Source: Thermoleophilia bacterium
GTDB lineage: Bacteria; Actinomycetota; Thermoleophilia; Miltoncostaeales; Miltoncostaeaceae
Length of the DNA stretch: 6,998 nt
NCBI GenBank assembly: GCA_029861485.1
Contig: JAOTZF010000092.1
Coordinates: forward strand, 1-6,998
Direction: 5' to 3'
Under the pieces are notes generated by a model. It made no database searches. It had not been told where the DNA came from and saw nothing but the letters and a program-made list of their open reading frames with translations. Both the position numbers and the translations under genes were made by a program. This document shows, piece after piece, positions 1 to 5,383 of this stretch (position 1 is its first letter; each line of letters opens with the position of its first letter).

Positions 1-714
1 CTACGGCGAAGAAACCGCCAGCGGTCTGAGGTGCCCCGCGTCGCGCTGGCCGGCTACACGAACGCGGGAAAGTCGAGCCTGATGAACGCCCTTACCCATG
101 CCGGGGTATCGGCGAACGACGCCCTGTTCGAGACCCTCGATTCCACGACCCGCACCATCGAGCACGAAGGCTGGCGGGTGTTGCTGAGCGACACGGTCGG
201 ATTCATCCGCCACCTCCCCCACCAGCTGGTCGAGGCCTTCGCATCGACTCTCGACGAAGTCAAAGAGGCCGACCTGCTGCTTCACGTCGTGGACGCCTCA
301 GAGCCGGAGCATCGACGCGAGGCCCAGATAACCGCCGCGGAGAGCGTGCTCAAGGAGATCGGAGCCGATGAGATCCCGCGGGCGCTCGTGTTGAACAAGA
401 TCGACCTCATCGATGCGGACGGGCGCGCCGCACTCGCCCACCGTGCGTCGGAGGGGCTTCAGGTGTCGGCGGCCTCCGGGGAGGGCATCGAGCTGCTGCG
501 CGAGCGCCTGGCCGAGCTCGCCAAAGAGCGCATGGTCGATGTGCAACTGATCATCCCCTACCACCGGGGCGACCTGATCGCGGCCGTGCATGCCGACGGC
601 CACGAGGTCGTTCAAGAGACCAACGCGACCGGAATGCACCTTCGTGCCATGCTGCCCGTCGCGTCCGCGGGGCGCATCAAGGCCGCCCTGGCCGAGGACC
701 AGGCCCCCAGCTAG
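1..714 (+). CDS. hflX: GTPase HflX, C-terminal part (5' end outside window)
   Basis: This is the C-terminal 237 residues of the ribosome-associated GTPase HflX, a cytoplasmic protein that binds the 50S subunit and rescues stalled or heat-damaged ribosomes in studied bacteria. The frame is open from base 1, and an Arg-rich linker leads into the G domain. The G1 P-loop GYTNAGKSSL lies at about residues 18-27 of the fragment. It is followed by the HflX-specific switch FETLDSTTR, G3 DTVGFI and G4 NKID, and then by the family's C-terminal domain (IPYHRGDL and a T-x-x-G-x-x-L-R motif). HflX is usually about 400-450 residues, so roughly the N-terminal 200 (ribosome-binding and linker domains) are missing because of the window edge, not truncation. 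A GTG at base 31 lies just before the P-loop and cannot be the true start. The stop TAG overlaps the stop of the converging L,D-transpeptidase gene. Identification is very secure. Confidence 0.95.
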   Translation, partial: LRRRNRQRSEVPRVALAGYTNAGKSSLMNALTHAGVSANDALFETLDSTTRTIEHEGWRVLLSDTVGFIRHLPHQLVEAFASTLDEVKEADLLLHVVDASEPEHRREAQITAAESVLKEIGADEIPRALVLNKIDLIDADGRAALAHRASEGLQVSAASGEGIELLRERLAELAKERMVDVQLIIPYHRGDLIAAVHADGHEVVQETNATGMHLRAMLPVASAGRIKAALAEDQAPS

Positions 715-1697
715 ACGACGAGGACCGGCGTACCGACGTCGACCTGGTCGAACATCCACTCGGCGTCGGTGATGTTCATCCGGATGCACCCGTGCGAGGC
801 GCGGCTGCCAAGCGAGCCGGACGAGGGTGTGCCGTGGATACCGATGAAGGTGGCATTCAGGCCCATCCAGCGCGTGCCAAGCGGGTTGCCCGGACCGGGC
901 GGAACGGGGTTGCTGCCGGCCGCCCACGGCGACGCCGGCGGATACCACCAGGGATTGCGCTGCTTGGTGACGATGCTCCACCGCCCGGAAGGCGTGCTGA
1001 AGCCAATTTGGCCGACGGCGATCGGGAACGTGCGCACTCTGCCCGCCTTGAAGAACTGCAGCTTGAACGTGTTGCGGTTGACCAGGACGCCGGTACCGGC
1101 GCTGGTCACCGCCGGCTTGAGCCGCTTGGTCGGCAGCATCGCGACCGCCCTCGGCCCTTTTCGCGCCAGGATGAGGCGCTGGATCTTCGCCCCGGCCTTC
1201 GTGATGTTGAGGGCTTTGCCGAAGCGCGCCTTCGTGCGCCTGAAGCCCTTGGTAGTGATCGTCAGTGACGCGTCACGGGGTGCGATGACACCGCGGCGAG
1301 CCTTGCCGGTGAGGAAGGCGCGCAGCTTCTTCTTGTTCACCCGCTGGCGCAGGCGAACGTTCACGCCGCCCTCGGGCACAGCGCGCCTGGCACCGAACAG
1401 CAGCGCCGCTTGCACCGCGTAGTCGACGTCGGCCGTGTAGCCGAGCCGTACCGGGTAGACCGGAAAGCGCAGACGGTTGAAGCGGGCGACGAAGCGCTGG
1501 CGGCGGGGTGCCACGCGCTGCTTGAGCACGGCGGCCTTGGCCTCGGCGGCGGTCATGCCCTCGACGGCGAGTCCGTCGATCTTCACTCCGGGCGCGATGG
1601 TCTGCGTGGCCGGCTCCGCGGCCGCGATCGTCGTGAGAGCGAGCGAAGCGACGAAGGCCGTCAGGCCCGCGAGTGACTCTCTAGCGACCAAGCTCAC
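711..1697 (-). CDS. Secreted L,D-transpeptidase (YkuD domain) with PG-binding domain
   Basis: The 328-residue product is predicted to be exported and to make 3-3 cross-links, or attach ligands, in peptidoglycan. Residues 1-27 form a signal peptide with a hydrophobic core and Ala-rich end. Residues about 36-190 begin GVKIDGLAVEGMTAAEA, the pattern of the VanW-associated PG-binding domain (PF12229 type), and are very rich in Lys/Arg. The YkuD catalytic domain occupies about 203-328, with TPSGRWSI, a Trp/Pro-rich loop (NPWWYPPASPW, PPGPGNPLGTRWMGL), His288 in IHGT and the active-site motif SHGCIRM with Cys304 and Arg306. All catalytic residues are present. The start is GTG at 1695-1697, 10 bases after the stop of the CheC-like gene, with only a weak ribosome site, so translation probably depends on the upstream gene. 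The 3' end overlaps the hflX stop. Family assignment is strong; the exact cross-linking role is inferred from the family. Confidence 0.93.
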   Translation of the reverse strand: MSLVARESLAGLTAFVASLALTTIAAAEPATQTIAPGVKIDGLAVEGMTAAEAKAAVLKQRVAPRRQRFVARFNRLRFPVYPVRLGYTADVDYAVQAALLFGARRAVPEGGVNVRLRQRVNKKKLRAFLTGKARRGVIAPRDASLTITTKGFRRTKARFGKALNITKAGAKIQRLILARKGPRAVAMLPTKRLKPAVTSAGTGVLVNRNTFKLQFFKAGRVRTFPIAVGQIGFSTPSGRWSIVTKQRNPWWYPPASPWAAGSNPVPPGPGNPLGTRWMGLNATFIGIHGTPSSGSLGSRASHGCIRMNITDAEWMFDQVDVGTPVLVV

Positions 1698-1707
1698 GCG
1701 GCGGAGC

Positions 1708-2349
1708 CTATAGACGCTCTTCGATTGCGGCCAGCAGGGCCTCGAGAGAGCTCACGTCGCTGACCAGGAAGAAATCCCCGACGCTGCGCCCGTCGGGCCG
1801 CGCCGCCTCCAGCGCCAGCACGACGTCGTGCGCCTCGACCGCCCCTGAGAGCAGGGCCGCCACGCTGTGGCTGACGGGCCCGGGAAGCCATTCGGGCTCG
1901 ATGCGCAGATCCACGGCCCGGCCGAGCGCCAGCGCGAAGGCCGCCAGCGCGATGCCGGCGAGGTCGGCCAAGCGGCGTGCGGCCCACACCGCGTCCGCCG
2001 CGCCGAGCGCGGGAAGGTTCGCGCCGGTCCAGCGGACCATCTCCGCCGACTGAGCCACCAGAAGGTCGCCTTTGAGGTCGCCGATGACCGCGCGATGGGC
2101 CACGACGGGAAACGCACCGCTCAATTGGGGTAGCGAGGTGGCGTCGTCCGCTTCGAGAGTGCGCGCCGAGAGAGGTGCGGCGGGCACGGGGGTGCGGACC
2201 ATCTGCGCCATCACCGATGCAGCGCTCGCGGCGGCGACCCCGCCGATGCGCTCGACAGCGGCACGGAGGTCGTCCCTCAGCGGCAGCGGCTCGTGCGGGG
2301 TCCCGCTCCGCTCCCCGTGAGACAGTGATATCCGCTTGGTGCTCTTCAT
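1708..2349 (-). CDS. CheC-like chemotaxis-family protein with degenerate phosphatase motifs
   Basis: The product is about 213 residues from the ATG at 2347-2349. A GTG at 2395-2397 would add 16 residues; neither start has a good Shine-Dalgarno site, so the start is uncertain. The order of motifs follows CheC: an amphipathic helix VERIGGVAAASAA near residue 33, a strand-turn GDLKGDLLV near 90-98, a second helix DLAGIALAAFALALGR near 129-144, then VVLALE near 176-181 and FFLVSDVSSLEALLAAI at the C-terminus, matching CheC's final strand and helix. CheC dephosphorylates CheY-P using E-x-x-N on each pseudo-symmetric helix. Here the equivalent positions read E33-x-x-G36 and D129-x-x-G132, so both Asn are replaced and phosphatase activity looks lost. 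It is the first gene of a two-gene unit with the L,D-transpeptidase. The assignment comes from reading the pattern; a more distant Ala-rich protein is the alternative. Confidence 0.55.
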   Translation of the reverse strand: MKSTKRISLSHGERSGTPHEPLPLRDDLRAAVERIGGVAAASAASVMAQMVRTPVPAAPLSARTLEADDATSLPQLSGAFPVVAHRAVIGDLKGDLLVAQSAEMVRWTGANLPALGAADAVWAARRLADLAGIALAAFALALGRAVDLRIEPEWLPGPVSHSVAALLSGAVEAHDVVLALEAARPDGRSVGDFFLVSDVSSLEALLAAIEERL

Positions 2350-2525
2350 CGATGAAACCCAGGGCTTCCGCACGCGTCTGACGGCTGGGCTGCGCACTCC
2401 CCCGAAAGTTGAGTTTTTCGCTGAACTGCGCGTAGTTGCCGTGCCCCTTGGGGGCCCGTACGGTCACGTACAAGCCTCATCGGCCTGCGTTTCGCCCGCT
2501 TTAGCGGCAGAAGGACAGACTTCGC

Positions 2526-3062
2526 GTGGAGACTTCGATCGATGACCCGTATGCCCCGGCGCGAATCGCGCGCGCGCTGGGCGCCGCAATCGGGAATCGG
2601 CCGGTCGTATTCGCCTGCATCGGCACCGACCGGTCCACCGGAGACGCCTTCGGGCCGCTCGTCGGAGACCGGCTGCGCGCGATCGGCGCCGACGTGATCG
2701 GTACGCTCGAGGAGCCTCTGCACGCGCTCAACTTGACCCACCGGCTCCGGCAGGTCGGCGCCCGCACTCCCAACCCGCTCGTCGTCGCGGTCGACGCGGC
2801 GCTGGGCCCCAAGGAGCGCGTCGGCACGATCTGCATCCATGCCGGCGGCATCAACCCCGGGCGCGCGATCGGTAAGCGCCTCGACTCGGTCGGGGAGGTT
2901 TCGATCACCGCCACGGTCAACGTCGCCACCGGCGGCGACCGCGAGCGCACCCTGCAGAGCACGCGGCTGTTCTTCGTGGCGCGCGTCGCTCAGATCGTGG
3001 CCACCGGCTGCGACTACGCACTGGAGGATCGACGCGGCTCCCAGCGCGTCAAGGCCGCCTGA
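2526..3062 (+). CDS. yyaC: YyaC family protein (DUF1256, putative protease/hydrogenase-maturation fold)
   Basis: The 178-residue protein has all the signature blocks of the YyaC/DUF1256 family (PF06866), first known from Bacillus sporulation and related in fold to the germination protease and hydrogenase-maturation proteases. Blocks seen are CIGTDRSTGDAFGPLVGDRL (31-50), GTLEEPLHALNL (59-70), VVAVDAALG with Asp90 (86-94), HAGGINPGRAIGK (105-117) and VGEVSITATVNV (122-133). The end, TLQSTRLFFVARVA, also fits. Acidic residues Asp35, Asp40, Glu62 and Asp90 could form the metal or active site. No signal peptide is seen, so the protein should be cytoplasmic. The start is GTG with AAGGA at 2511-2515, ten bases upstream. 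The biochemical function of the family is not established. Bacillus YyaC is about 200 residues, so the length is normal. Nearby genes show no other spore-related function. Confidence 0.9.
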   Translation: METSIDDPYAPARIARALGAAIGNRPVVFACIGTDRSTGDAFGPLVGDRLRAIGADVIGTLEEPLHALNLTHRLRQVGARTPNPLVVAVDAALGPKERVGTICIHAGGINPGRAIGKRLDSVGEVSITATVNVATGGDRERTLQSTRLFFVARVAQIVATGCDYALEDRRGSQRVKAA

Positions 3063-3139
3063 GGCACTCGCGCGAAAGGGATCCGTCTCGGTGCGCCCGC
3101 GTGTAGTGGTGGACGCATGTCCGCTACCCCGAGACGCCC

Positions 3140-3514
3140 ATGCTTGCTCTGAGCCGTGTCGGGCTCGCAGCCCTGGTCGTGGTTGCGCTATGGGCGATCC
3201 TGATCCTGTCGCGCCCGGGTGTGACGTTCCATCTCGCACCGATCTTCGCCGCGGCGGCGCCGGTGCTCCTCACCCGGTACGAGCGTCAGCTGAAGCAGTC
3301 GACTGCGCTCTACGCCGGAGTGGTCGGCCTGGTAATCGCTCTGGTGGCGACCTTCGCCTTCAGCGTGGCGGGCCGCTTGGACGGACCCTCTCTGCTGCTG
3401 ACCGGAGGGGCCACTCTGGAGTCGATCGTCTTCGCTGTGGTCGGGGCGATCGCCGGCGTCCTGATCGCGTGGCCGTGGCCACGCGAGCTTGGCTCGGCGC
3501 CCGGCGAGCAGTAG
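3140..3514 (+). CDS. Small multi-pass membrane protein, unknown function
   Basis: The 124-residue protein is strongly hydrophobic. Likely membrane segments are residues about 4-24 (LSRVGLAALVVVALWAILIL), 30-46, 57-77 (ALYAGVVGLVIALVATFAF) and 89-110 (LESIVFAVVGAIAGVLIAWPW), giving a four-helix topology. A short basic loop, TRYERQLKQ, lies between helices 2 and 3 and is probably cytoplasmic. The tail is short and polar. The ATG at 3140 was chosen because the first helix begins directly after it; upstream sequence offers only a weak GAG-type ribosome site. It lies 77 bases after the yyaC-like gene and 82 bases before the RsbW-like gene, on the same strand. I do not recognise a family, and nothing seen points to a transporter or enzyme active site. 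The topology and codon pattern support a real gene. Confidence 0.72.
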   Translation: MLALSRVGLAALVVVALWAILILSRPGVTFHLAPIFAAAAPVLLTRYERQLKQSTALYAGVVGLVIALVATFAFSVAGRLDGPSLLLTGGATLESIVFAVVGAIAGVLIAWPWPRELGSAPGEQ

Positions 3515-3537
3515 ACCGGGCAAAGGCGCGTGGAGCG

Positions 3538-3561
3538 GACGCTAGTCTTGTTGGTAGCGTC
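3538..3561. repeat. Perfect 7-bp inverted repeat upstream of RsbW-like gene
   Basis: GACGCTA (3538-3544) and TAGCGTC (3555-3561) are perfect reverse complements separated by 10 bases, 35 bases before the RsbW-like start. The spacing suits a dimeric regulator's operator. As RNA it would be a weak hairpin, and no U-run follows, so an intrinsic terminator for the membrane-protein gene is unlikely. Confidence 0.35.
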
Positions 3562-3596
3562 GCGCGCCCGCGTTCCTAGCGAGCCGCGAAGCTGCC

Positions 3597-4004
3597 ATGA
3601 GAACCAGCCGACGCTACCTCAAGACCATCGGCAAAGAGCCGGCCGAGATCGCCCAGATTCGTCATGACGTCCGGGCGATCGCAGCGACGAGCGGATTCGC
3701 CGATCGCGCCGGTGATGTCGCGCTCGCCCTCGACGAGCTGGTCGCCAACGCCCAGGAGCACGGCAGCCCGCCGATCGACGTCGAGGCGTGGAGCGACGGA
3801 CGCCTGATCATCGAGGTGTTCGATCGCGGGGCCGGCTTTGATCGGCCGGAGATTTGGCGCAGCCATCCCCCAGAGCCGTCGGGAAGCCGGGGGCGAGGAC
3901 TCTGGATCGTGCGTCAGCTCGCCGATCGGGTGGAGATCACCGGCAGCGCCACGGGTACTCGGGTACGGGTTGAGTTCACGGTCGACCCCGGCATCGGGGC
4001 CTAG
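3597..4004 (+). CDS. RsbW-like anti-sigma factor / serine kinase ATPase (HATPase_c_2)
   Basis: The 135-residue soluble protein is a single GHKL ATPase domain of the RsbW/SpoIIAB type. The N-box ALDELVANAQEHG (44-56) carries Glu47, Asn51 and His55, the G1 box EVFDRGAGFD (73-82) carries Asp76 and two Gly, and the G2 region SRGRGLWIVRQLADRVEI (97-114) is intact, ending in a TRVRVEFTV strand. ATP binding therefore looks functional. Proteins of this type bind a sigma factor and phosphorylate an STAS anti-anti-sigma antagonist. No sigma factor, STAS protein or PP2C phosphatase is encoded in the window, so its target is unknown and it may act on distant partners. The start ATG has no strong Shine-Dalgarno site. 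The gene ends 6 bases before the stop of the converging csrA. Family membership is strong; the anti-sigma role is inference. Confidence 0.9.
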   Translation: MRTSRRYLKTIGKEPAEIAQIRHDVRAIAATSGFADRAGDVALALDELVANAQEHGSPPIDVEAWSDGRLIIEVFDRGAGFDRPEIWRSHPPEPSGSRGRGLWIVRQLADRVEITGSATGTRVRVEFTVDPGIGA

Positions 4005-4010
4005 CGCTGC

Positions 4011-4220
4011 TCAGTCGTCGGTGGCGTCCTCAGCGACCTGAATGGTGGCCTCCTCGCCCTGAGCCTTGATCTCGACGTAGACCTCTTTGCGGAAGACCGG
4101 CACGTCGCGAGGGGCCTCGATTCCGAGGCGGACCTTCTCGCCGAGCACCGACAAGACCGAGATCTCGATGTCCTCGCCGATCATGATGCTTTGGTTGGCC
4201 TTACGGGTGAGCACCAACAT
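4011..4220 (-). CDS. csrA: Carbon storage regulator CsrA
   Basis: This 69-residue protein is CsrA, a homodimeric RNA-binding regulator that blocks or alters translation of target mRNAs by binding GGA motifs near ribosome sites. In Gram-positive bacteria it commonly controls flagellin. The sequence begins MLVLTRKANQSIMIG and continues with VRLGIEAPRDVPVFRKEVYVEI. The key RNA-contact residues Leu4, Arg6 and Arg44 are present. The acidic tail (EEATIQVAEDATDD) is a little longer than in E. coli CsrA (61 residues). An in-frame upstream ATG (4257-4259) would add 13 residues, but the family start is at 4218-4220, preceded by AGGGAGGCAAGG at 4225-4236, a strong ribosome site. The usual Gram-positive partner FliW is not in the window, and no flagellar gene is visible. 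It is divergent from rpoZ and convergent with the RsbW-like gene. Confidence 0.96.
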   Translation of the reverse strand: MLVLTRKANQSIMIGEDIEISVLSVLGEKVRLGIEAPRDVPVFRKEVYVEIKAQGEEATIQVAEDATDD

Positions 4221-4224
4221 CGGA

Positions 4225-4236
4225 CCTTGCCTCCCT
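4225..4236 (-). promoter_or_regulatory. Ribosome binding site of csrA (start-deciding)
   Basis: Read on the minus strand, this segment is AGGGAGGCAAGG, ending four bases before the ATG at 4218-4220. Both GGGAGG and AAGG can pair with the 16S tail. It supports the 69-residue CsrA rather than the longer upstream start. It also contains no GGA triplet of the typical CsrA target kind except across the neighbouring bases, so autoregulation is not evident. Confidence 0.6.
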
Positions 4237-4253
4237 GCGGTCACTCGGAACGG

Positions 4254-4282
4254 TTTCAACGTAGCCGTGCCCCGCTAGTATG
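4254..4282 (+). promoter_or_regulatory. Candidate promoter for rpoZ
   Basis: A -10-like TAGTAT (4277-4282) lies 17 bases after TTTCAA (4254-4259), in the 105-base divergent region between csrA and rpoZ. It predicts a leader of about 37 bases ending in an AGGGGG ribosome site (4315-4320). The -10 is good and the -35 poor. It is a reading by eye, with no experimental support. Confidence 0.3.
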
Positions 4283-4325
4283 TCGAGTCGGCACTTGATC
4301 AGTTACGTCCCAATGAGGGGGCTGG

Positions 4326-4856
4326 ATGCTATACGGACGGCGCCTCGATGATGCGCTCGAGCATGTAGACGGTTCGCGCTACGCGCTGGTACACGCGGTC
4401 GCGAAGCGCGCTCGACAGATCACGCTGTGGCTCACGGCGGACCCTGCGGAATTGCGGGCAGAATCTGCACCGCCACCCGCTCCGGGTGAGCTGATTTCGC
4501 GCGACCCCGTGGCACTCGCGGAGGCAGAGATCCTGCAGGGCGAGGTCGGCGTGCGCTGGGACCCGGAGGGTCTCGAGGAACCGGAGGCCGAGCAGATCGT
4601 CGAGCCCGATCCGCTGCTCATCGAGGGGATCGCCGAAGATGAGGAAGACGCCGATGCGGTCGTGGATCTCGAGTCGAGCATGACCCCCGCCCTGGCCCAG
4701 GCGCTCGACGGCGAGGGGTCGGACGAGTCGGACGGCGACTCCGAGCCGGAGGTGGCCGACGCCGAGAAGCTCGACGAGGCCGATGCGGTGATCGACGATG
4801 AGATCGTCGAGAGCCTCGACGCGGTCGACGGCGATGACGGCGAGCCTGAGGAGTAG
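4326..4856 (+). CDS. rpoZ: RNA polymerase omega subunit with long acidic C-terminal tail
   Basis: The N-terminal 75 residues match the omega subunit, which helps assemble and stabilise RNA polymerase by clasping beta-prime. The segment RLDDALEHVDGSRYALVHAV followed by AKRARQI (6-32) corresponds to the conserved omega helices, including the invariant KRARQI motif. A Pro-rich loop and DPVALAEAEILQGEV (60-74) match the second conserved block. Residues about 79-176 are not part of the usual omega fold. They hold roughly 41 Asp/Glu, a single Lys and no Arg, and are probably disordered. Typical omega is 80-110 residues, so at 176 this one is nearly double. The ATG follows AGGGGG by five bases. Omega genes often sit beside gmk and coaBC; here the neighbours are csrA and a small unknown gene. 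A protein using only an omega-like N-terminus is the less likely alternative. Confidence 0.85.
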   Translation: MLYGRRLDDALEHVDGSRYALVHAVAKRARQITLWLTADPAELRAESAPPPAPGELISRDPVALAEAEILQGEVGVRWDPEGLEEPEAEQIVEPDPLLIEGIAEDEEDADAVVDLESSMTPALAQALDGEGSDESDGDSEPEVADAEKLDEADAVIDDEIVESLDAVDGDDGEPEE

Positions 4857-4981
4857 TCGGCGGCCGTCCTCCCGCGCTCTGTCGCGCCCTGGCGGCTGCA
4901 GACCCTTCGGCTGGCTGCGTCCTCGCTCGTCGCAACGGCGCCGACGGTTTTCACGTGTTTGCGGCGGGTGATTTCCTCGTA

Positions 4982-4993
4982 GAACATACGTTC
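4982..4993. promoter_or_regulatory. LexA-type SOS box
   Basis: GAACATACGTTC matches the Gram-positive LexA operator GAACRNRYGTTC at every position, and the base after it (G4994) extends the right arm to GTTCG. It overlaps a possible -10 element (TAGAAC at 4980-4985, with a weak TTTGCG-like -35 about 16 bases upstream) and ends 17 bases before the TTG start of the small downstream gene. That is a classical place for a repressor. A match this good is expected by chance roughly once per 0.5 Mb in random sequence. Confidence 0.6.
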
Positions 4994-5010
4994 GCTAAGG
5001 TGCCTCGGCG

Positions 5011-5253
5011 TTGGCGGACCCCGAGGAGATACTCACCTTCTGCCGCTTGAACATGAGCGAGCAGGATGCCGAGCGCCTGGTGGGCTGGATCGCCTGGCGC
5101 ACCGGCCGCCCTCAGGCGTTGGCGGGCTCCGGCGAGCCGATCGAGCGATTGCAGCGCGCGGTCGAGGAGTGGATCGACGCCGACCAGCGCACGGCCTTGC
5201 TGGCCTGGCTGAAGACGCGCGAGAAGAACGACCAGCCGCTCTACCCTCGGTGA
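5011..5253 (+). CDS. Small soluble protein of unknown function downstream of an SOS box
   Basis: The 80-residue product has no signal peptide or membrane segment and is predicted to be mainly helical and acidic, ending KTREKNDQPLYPR. Recognisable features are only compositional: helices around AERLVGWIAWRTGR (20-33) and IERLQRAVEEWI (44-55), and four Trp residues. The proposed start is TTG at 5011, supported by TAAGG at 4996-5000 ten bases upstream. An in-frame ATG at 5053 would give 66 residues but has no ribosome site. The gene stands alone between rpoZ and the cytochrome gene, with 154 bases before it and 130 after. I do not recognise a family. The exact LexA-type operator directly upstream suggests DNA-damage induction, which is inference. 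Codon use is like that of its neighbours and supports real coding. Confidence 0.65.
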   Translation: MADPEEILTFCRLNMSEQDAERLVGWIAWRTGRPQALAGSGEPIERLQRAVEEWIDADQRTALLAWLKTREKNDQPLYPR

Positions 5254-5257
5254 TTTT

Positions 5258-5299
5258 GGGGTTGGTCGTTATCGGCGGGTAATGGATTGACCCGAACCC
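5258..5299 (+). repeat. Imperfect stem-loop between small gene and cytochrome gene
   Basis: GGGTTGGTC (5259-5267) can pair with GACC-CG-AACCC (5289-5299), giving 9 base pairs with a 2-base bulge and a 21-base loop. It starts a few bases after the stop of the small gene. There is no following T-run, so it may be a weak terminator, a leader structure of the cytochrome transcript, or chance. Confidence 0.25.
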
Positions 5300-5383
5300 G
5301 TCGATTCTGCGTGCCGTCCTGTTGGGCAGGGCGTACCGTCGGATCAGGAGCAACCCGGCACAGTCGCCGTCGAGGGGCCTCTC

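Noticed and set aside
298..981. Long minus-strand open frame overlapping hflX and the L,D-transpeptidase
   Set aside because: It is antisense to two well-identified genes, and its Arg/His/Gly-rich composition with no motif is typical of a high-GC shadow frame.
769..1422. Plus-strand open frame of 217 codons opposite the L,D-transpeptidase
   Set aside because: The opposite strand carries the intact YkuD motif and signal peptide; this frame has no recognisable domain.
2399..2420. CTCAACTTT on the minus strand resembling a sigma-28 -35 upstream of the CheC-like gene
   Set aside because: The sequence at the required distance for the -10 matches GCCGAT at only about half of positions, which is too weak to call.
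2346..3239. Minus-strand open frame of 297 codons across the YyaC gene
   Set aside because: The plus strand encodes all DUF1256 motifs; the minus-strand translation is low-complexity and motif-free.
4857..4950. Possible terminator after rpoZ in the GC-rich spacer
   Set aside because: Only short, mismatched stems could be formed and no T-run follows them.
4379..4987. Minus-strand frame whose ATG lies inside the SOS box
   Set aside because: The first 20 codons look plausible, but the rest is a Ser/Ala-rich mirror of the acidic rpoZ tail. No ribosome site or conserved motif is seen.
5270..5277. TTATCGGC, the reverse complement of a sigma-28 -10 element (GCCGATAA)
   Set aside because: No TAAA/TCAA -35 element occurs at the required 15-base spacing, and the promoter would point antisense into the small gene.
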